A DNA stretch of 64,000 bases from positions 23,433,173 to 23,497,172 of the forward strand of contig NC_066853.1 in the NCBI RefSeq assembly GCF_001640805.2, written 5' to 3'. The notes beneath the pieces are model-generated. The model saw nothing but the letters and a program-made list of their open reading frames with translations, had not been told where the DNA came from and did not search any database. The position numbers and the translations under genes were made by a program. Position 1 is the first letter of the stretch, and every line of letters starts with the position of its first letter. The stretch is from Lates calcarifer. Lineage: Eukaryota; Chordata; Actinopteri; Centropomidae. Below are positions 57,859-64,000 of this stretch, one piece after another.

Positions 57859-58002
57859 TGCACCAGTCAAACCAATGTCATTACATACTGGCTTCCCAGG
57901 AGGACATCCATCTATCTTTGGTCTCCGTGGATACCACCTGTGCACCTGAGCAAAGTGAAATTCCTTGTCAGAGAAGAGCCTGCAGGTGACATATGAGATC
58001 AG

Positions 58003-58004
<2 letters not shown>

Positions 58005-58057
<53 letters not shown>
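58005..58057. repeat. (GT)26 microsatellite
   Basis: Second GT tract 150 bp after the one at 57770, same polarity. Confidence 0.97.
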
Positions 58058-58058
<1 letters not shown>

Positions 58059-60457
58059 CCGTGTAAAAAAATCAATGGGTAATAGGGTACTATTCAACAG
58101 AGTTCCTATAGAGCATGCACACACACTCAACCTTCTCTTGCACTCCTCCCCTCACAGTCTCTCTCCTTCCCTCTCTCCAGTGACTCAGTGTAATTGCAGT
58201 CATTTTTCTCTCTCAGTAATTGAACTCTTTGTGTGGGCATCAACATGACATGACATGAAAAGTCTCGTTTTCTGGTGCCAAGGGGGCTAATTGAATTCAC
58301 AATAAACCTCTGTCAACACACCTCAGATAATCCAGCTGGTTTGACAACTCCCACTATGAATTCCCTCCACCAAAATGTATGTGTGCATATGTGTGTGACT
58401 TCTGGCAGTAGCACTGCTTTGGTGTGAGAGAGACATAAAATGAAAAGATGAAGCAGCTAATAAAGAGAGATATCAACTGAGTATTTCAACTGTTTGTGCC
58501 CTGCAGCCATCTTATGTGTGACAAGGGAGAGGAAACGGATGTGCGTAGAGACTCTGACAGCCAAGAAACACCTCATTTGTTGGTCTGCCAGGGGTGGTTT
58601 GTTAGCCAAATGATTTCCCGACTAGTTCAAATATCCTGAGGAGAAAGATTAGAGAAACAAAAAGAGAGAAGACATGTCCATAGCAAGGTTATAAAGCAGC
58701 ATGCAGTATTGGTTTAGTATGTGTCTGTTTCCTATTAAAGTCTGTTTTTGATCTTTAGTAATTTGCTCACTGTGGCCAATTTTTTTCTAAGACCTCAATG
58801 ATTTGGTTAAATTCATTTCCCAGCCAGTCTTAAGTGGTCAAGTCTTTGCAGCTCTGCCAGATTAGCAGCCTGTTGCGTTGCTGAAGATGAGTATGTGCTG
58901 AACGTGTGTGTTTGTCACTGTACAAGTCCTGCCTGCTCTGTCAAGCTGTAATACATCCTGCTAACTGACAAAGCAGTAAACCAGTGGTGACGCAGGTCAG
59001 ACACAGAGCTCAGACATCCTGTGTGATTCTCTCTCAACGCTCTAGAACTAACACTGAATTTATTCTGTTCCTTTTTTTAATCATGCCATTTCCTTGGCTT
59101 TGAGGATGGTAATGTCAGTCAAATCCACAAGTGAACTGATTGCAACCCAGTCTCATGGAAATTGTGTATCTATACAACTATAATAACAGGGAAATGCATT
59201 GTGTAGAGACATAATCTCCGGTTGGAGTATTGTCAGTAGCAACATATTTTTTGAATGACATTTATTAACAGCTGTAGACTCATCAGGATGAGGGTGGGGT
59301 GGATGGCAGACATACAAAGTGTTACTGTTACACCAGAGACTGGGGTTTGCATCCAGAGGTTTAGGGAACAAAGTATTTTGGTCAAGGTGAGGGAAATATG
59401 GTGGTTTTGTTTAAATGTGAATGCACACACATCTATACAAATACATTGTCTGTGAACATTTTACTGATACAATCAGTATCACCATATTTATGACTTGCCA
59501 AATACTTAAATTAACAACATATCCTCACTGATATATTAATAGATAATGTAAAAGATTTTTAGCCATAAACCAGAAACTAGATGTAAACACAACATTGTAA
59601 TAACCTTTTAAGTTAATATCAAAAACTTGTTATCATGCCTTTACGGAAGACCACTACCATTAATACAGACTCATGTTTCTGGCAACTTAATGTCAATCCC
59701 ATATTCATTCTCCTTTTAACACTGGTTTTGGTCTGCACTAAGTGCTGCTAAATGCTCCACTATGTTTACCAGCTATTCGCTAACTTAAACTGTCAATTAG
59801 GGTTGGATTTATCTGAAGTGTACACTGCTCACTGCATATCAAAACAAAACTGACAGCAGTGAGCCAACAGTATCCAACAGCATACATACATATATGTGTA
59901 ATGTTATATATTTAACATTACACATTCAGTGTTATTATAAAAATAAAGATTGTGGTTGCTTTAAGAGAACAAAAAGTGTATCATGAATAGTAGGAACATA
60001 GAGTCTATTGTAGCTCAGGGGAATAAATCAGGTCCTGGTATCCTGGTGGCACATGGAGCACTGGAACAAATTATTTTTGCTCCTGTTCTAACCTTTCCTG
60101 TTGGACTCTGGTAAAATACAGAGCACTCACATTAACGCAGGGTAATCAGGACAGTCAGTAATAGCAGAGGCTGTTTCATAAGCATTCCTCTAAATAGCAA
60201 CATGTCTTACTGAAATATCCCCGAGCATAACGACGACGCCTGTTCCCGTGTGTGAATGGCTTGTGATAAGAGAGTAAATGAAAGTGAAATATGACTTTGA
60301 TGTATTTTCATAATAAGTGTTGTAAAACCACAGTAAGTGAATGAATCACAGACAGAGGACTAACAGTAGACGGTGGAAGGGCCTGAATGCTTGCTGCTCT
60401 CCCTCAGAAACAAATTAACACAGAGGCACAACTTTGCATAATGTGCAAATGCAGAGA

Positions 60458-60460
<3 letters not shown>

Positions 60461-60490
<30 letters not shown>
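60461..60490. repeat. (CA)15 microsatellite
   Basis: Uninterrupted CA tract. Confidence 0.95.
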
Positions 60491-60493
<3 letters not shown>

Positions 60494-63400
60494 TTCTCAT
60501 TCAGTCATGCAAACCTGACCTATGAGTCATTCTGGATGTACTTCCAGCCACCTCTCTCTCTCTCCCCCTCTCTCTCTCTCCCTCCTTTAACCACTGGAAG
60601 TCACAGAATCATGCAGCAGACAGCCGCAGTCTTGATGCTGCTTCCTGTCTCTCTCTGGGCACTTAGCAACCGCTAGGCTCAGGCCGAGTTTAACCAGCAA
60701 TTAAGGGAGCAATTCGTCATCGCTCACCATCACAGAGAGGGTGCAGTAAACCAAAAGGAAAGCTCTGAAAAATTATCCACAGATACTGAATGTGAAAGTG
60801 GATTTCAATGAATCACATGTCCACCCTGAAAGGAGGGACTAATTTGTGAAATCAGCTGCAGAGGAGGTTTAATTAGAACCTGCACTCTCCCTTTGATTAG
60901 AATGACTCATAGCTTCATGGGAAATTGAAACTGGACAGTCTGAAAACAAATCAAAGAAAAAAAGTGAAATACAATACCCATTGTTACTGTATATGAAATT
61001 CCTTTTATGTATGACAATTATTTAGTGTAACATTATGCTAAACTTATTCAACCTGTAGGTTCTAAGTCATTCCACTCACTCCAGGCTATTTACTTCACAG
61101 TCATCTATTAGCATTAGCTTATCTTCTTCCATTAAACAAGTCACTGTTTACTGTAGGCTAACACTGGCTAACTGTCAACATTATGCTGAATTTTACTTTA
61201 TATCTTTGTTTGATTTGTTTTTGTTAGATTTTGATTTTTTAATAGTGCAAGTCAGACTAATTATGAAAATACCTCAATTTATACAAAAGTTTATTTACAT
61301 GGTATTTTTGTAAGTAGCTGACACATAATAAATGTGCCAGAATCAAACCTGGGACACTGTGGTTGCCCACAACAAAATTGTAATATCTAGGTGTCTTTGC
61401 TTCTTTTAGTGCCTGTTAAATATACCTATAAAGTAAAATACATGTGCAACAACATAATGATGCATGTCTAGGGCCACTTATCAAGTCATTTAAGTGTCAA
61501 GTTCCCATGTGACAGCAGAGAGCAGCATTTCAGACAGTGAGTTCTAAACAGGAAGTGTCACAGCTGTGAATGTAATATGTTGTGGCAGGTTGTTGGTCCT
61601 GGTCAAGTCTAGAGGGAAGACTGTAACGCTAGCAAACTTCAGGATGTGTCATAGAGAATGAAAAGCTGATGCAGACTCCCTATTCAAACATTTAGATTCA
61701 TTGTCATGGTAACAATAATACCATCCATAGGAGTGTACCACATGCTAGGCACCTAAAATTCATATTTGTAATTCATATATTGTTGTCAGTAAATATGTTG
61801 TCAATCCTCAGTGTACTATGAAAACACTGTATCTGTAAAACATTGACTTTTAATGAGCTAGGAACCATAGCCTTATTTATCAGCTTTGTAACAATGTTGT
61901 TTTTTTGTTTTTTTGTCTTAGTTCATTTATTTATTTATTTATTTGGAGTAGTTTATTTAGTTTGAGAAGTAAGAGGATTTTTCAAACCAAGGAGCACATA
62001 AAGTATACTTCCATCCTTTTCATTATTCTCAACAGATGACTGGATCAAAAATGAGTTTTATCTGGTAACATTGCATATGGAATATAACATCAAAACCAAC
62101 TGTGAGAGGCAGCTCTTGGATAAGAATCCTGCCATGATGTTTAGATCTTAATCTTCAATTAAACCCTCATTCAGCATTTCCTGACTAGCAGATTCATTGA
62201 TCTTGGAAACTGGAGTGTGATAAAAATGGCCACTATGCTCTCTCAGAAAAACTGAAAACACTATTGTTTTTGAACGTATTATATTGGATTGGATTTAATC
62301 ATATTATATAAGTTTTCATGTTATTGTGGTCACCCACTAAATATACCTTTCTGGTGTCAAAATATGCCACAATATTATTGAATATTATTGGAGATATTAT
62401 GCGTGATGTTGAATATTGAAACTCCAGACATCCAATGATCTCTGTTGCTGTAGACCAGTGTTGGTGAAAGCCTACAATTCTGCCAGCATCCTGAGATCAC
62501 AGAGAGCATTGTTGACTGTCACTCTGAGAACTCTGACTGAAGAACCTGTGATCTTTCTGGGGCTGCATCAAGATATTGCAGCACAATTTGCTGACCACTT
62601 TATGTACCTCTGGGGTGTTGAGCGTGAAGGAAAAAGCACCAGCTAAAGAGAAAATATTGACAAAAGATATCTGGGTCTTCTATGTGGGAAAACATACCTG
62701 TCAGCCAGAGGGGTAAACAGCAGTAGCTATGTTTACTGGAAGTGGCGTTTGACCTTTACGAGGTAAGTACTGCTGAGACAGAAGCTTTGTTTTGTCTTTT
62801 AGATGATGACAATGTGGGAGAAGGGTTCTTCAACAACACAACAGGTTGTTTATGAAGAGATTTTGATCCAACATTAGCATGTTGGCTAACTAATTACAGC
62901 CATTGTAGTTGTAACATGTTATGTTAGAAAGAAAAGCCCAGTTCACACTCCACTGTGTGGTGTTTCCCTGCTGCATGGCAGCTGGTCCCAGATGCCATCA
63001 TATCAGAGGGTAGGATAACATTAGCAGCTCTCTCCCACTCTTTGTTATATTTGGGTGAGTGCACTCCAGCAACTTCAGCCAATGTTACCTGAGCAATATA
63101 TTTGCCAGAAACAGTCATTACACCTCATCATTGCTTTTCCTAGTTAGATTGACTGGCTAGCTTGCAAGAGCTAAAAATCTGCCAGTAACAGTTAACATTT
63201 TGGCTATTAAAATTAATGGTTGCTGGCTAAAAATAAGAAGTCCGATTTTTTTCTACATCTGTCTAAAAAAAAAAAAAAGAAAAAATTTGTATTTCACTGA
63301 CTCACTGATACAATGAACAATACAGCCCTTCTGATGCAGACCTCTACATTGTTTTAACCACCGACTATGTATTTTTAAAAAATCCCCTAAATCTTTTTTT

Positions 63401-64000
63401 TTTTTTTTTCACTCAACAATGAGAAAAAGAACTTTGCATGACAAATCGTCCAAACATGTTAACATAGTTAAATGTTCATAGCTGTTTGGAGAGGCCCCAC
63501 TGGAGGACGGTGAAAATCCTCATGAGTGTTGAGGTGTAATATCATTTCAAGATGGGGATAAGGGGGCACATTTTCTCTCTTAGACTCACATTGGCAGGCA
63601 CCATCCAGCCAGTATTTTGTGAGATAAATCTGTCCCAAAGTGGTCGACCAACACACAGCCCAACTGACCAAACCAACCAACACTGCCATCCCTATCTACC
63701 ATCTCTGAAAATTAATTTCATGATGCATTTGTTTAGCAGACAAGTGATGAGCCACTATTACTAATCTGATGTTTGAATTGCTACTTTGAATGCTTAGTTT
63801 GAAGTTTAGAATAAAGAGGTACAACATCCTTAACATACCTTGTAGCCTCTCAGCCAGAGCAGTTGTTTTTGTCATAGTTTCGTCATTGTATGTCACAGTG
63901 TCAGAGATGTTTTTCAAGTAGCAGTATGTATGTTGTGGGTTCCCCTGGTATTTATCTAATTGGTATCCACTGTGGCCAAAGAGAGAAGGTGAATTCCCTG

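Larger units (their letters stand above)
43416..64000. other. gene-poor region downstream of kcne4
   Basis: About 20.6 kb in which I recognise no coding exon on either strand. It holds the dispersed repeats and microsatellites listed separately, short A and T runs, and AT-rich unique sequence. The human interval between KCNE4 and SCG2 is also very gene-poor, so long-range enhancers are possible, but none can be identified from one sequence. Confidence 0.5.

Noticed and set aside
61310..61400. Minus-strand GGTTTGATTC resembling a SINE B box
   Set aside because: No convincing A box at the right spacing; too little to call a SINE.
62416..62646. 76-aa frame after a CTGTAG acceptor-like site
   Set aside because: No recognisable family, no matching donor or neighbouring exon, and no codon-bias evidence.

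Overview
This is a window of vertebrate, almost certainly teleost (probably percomorph), nuclear DNA. The coding sequence is split into short exons with GT-AG junctions, intergenic DNA is AT-rich, (GT)n/(CA)n microsatellites are abundant, and there are fish-type LINE, Penelope-like and MITE-like repeats. Gene identities were assigned by comparing conceptual translations with remembered vertebrate proteins. No database search was run.

Three protein genes are supported. (1) farsb, the beta subunit of cytosolic phenylalanyl-tRNA synthetase, lies on the minus strand from 8897 down past the left edge. Sixteen coding exons (539 codons) are present and only about the last 50 codons are missing. (2) acsl3, long-chain acyl-CoA synthetase 3, lies on the plus strand from a noncoding first exon near 10.8 kb to a poly(A) signal at 39.92 kb. 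Fourteen coding exons join in frame to 719 codons plus a stop. (3) kcne4, a single-pass potassium-channel beta subunit, lies on the plus strand with its whole coding sequence in one exon (42252-42791), preceded by a noncoding exon and a TATA-type promoter. The order farsb / acsl3 / kcne4 and their orientations match human 2q36; human MOGAT1, which lies between FARSB and ACSL3, is not seen here.

Region by region: 1-8.9 kb is farsb, with a nested transposon cluster in its intron 11 (1.95-3.75 kb). 8.96-10.6 kb is intergenic. 10.6-39.95 kb is acsl3, whose introns carry microsatellites, two MITE-like elements and other dispersed repeats. 40-41.5 kb is intergenic and ends in a large CA/TA/TG/TA/T tract beside the kcne4 promoter. 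41.5-43.4 kb is kcne4. 43.4-64 kb is a gene-poor stretch with repeats and microsatellites in which I recognise no coding exon.

The three genes do not form a pathway: one charges tRNA-Phe, one activates fatty acids at the ER and lipid droplets, and one modulates voltage-gated K+ channels. Their linkage is conserved synteny. I found no new gene system. The points most worth a second look are the UG-repeat 3' splice sites of acsl3 exons 4 and 5, the hairpin-capable repeat and intron-spanning uORF at kcne4, the absence of the mammalian tetraleucine motif in kcne4, and a nested transposon with an exact 9-bp target-site duplication.
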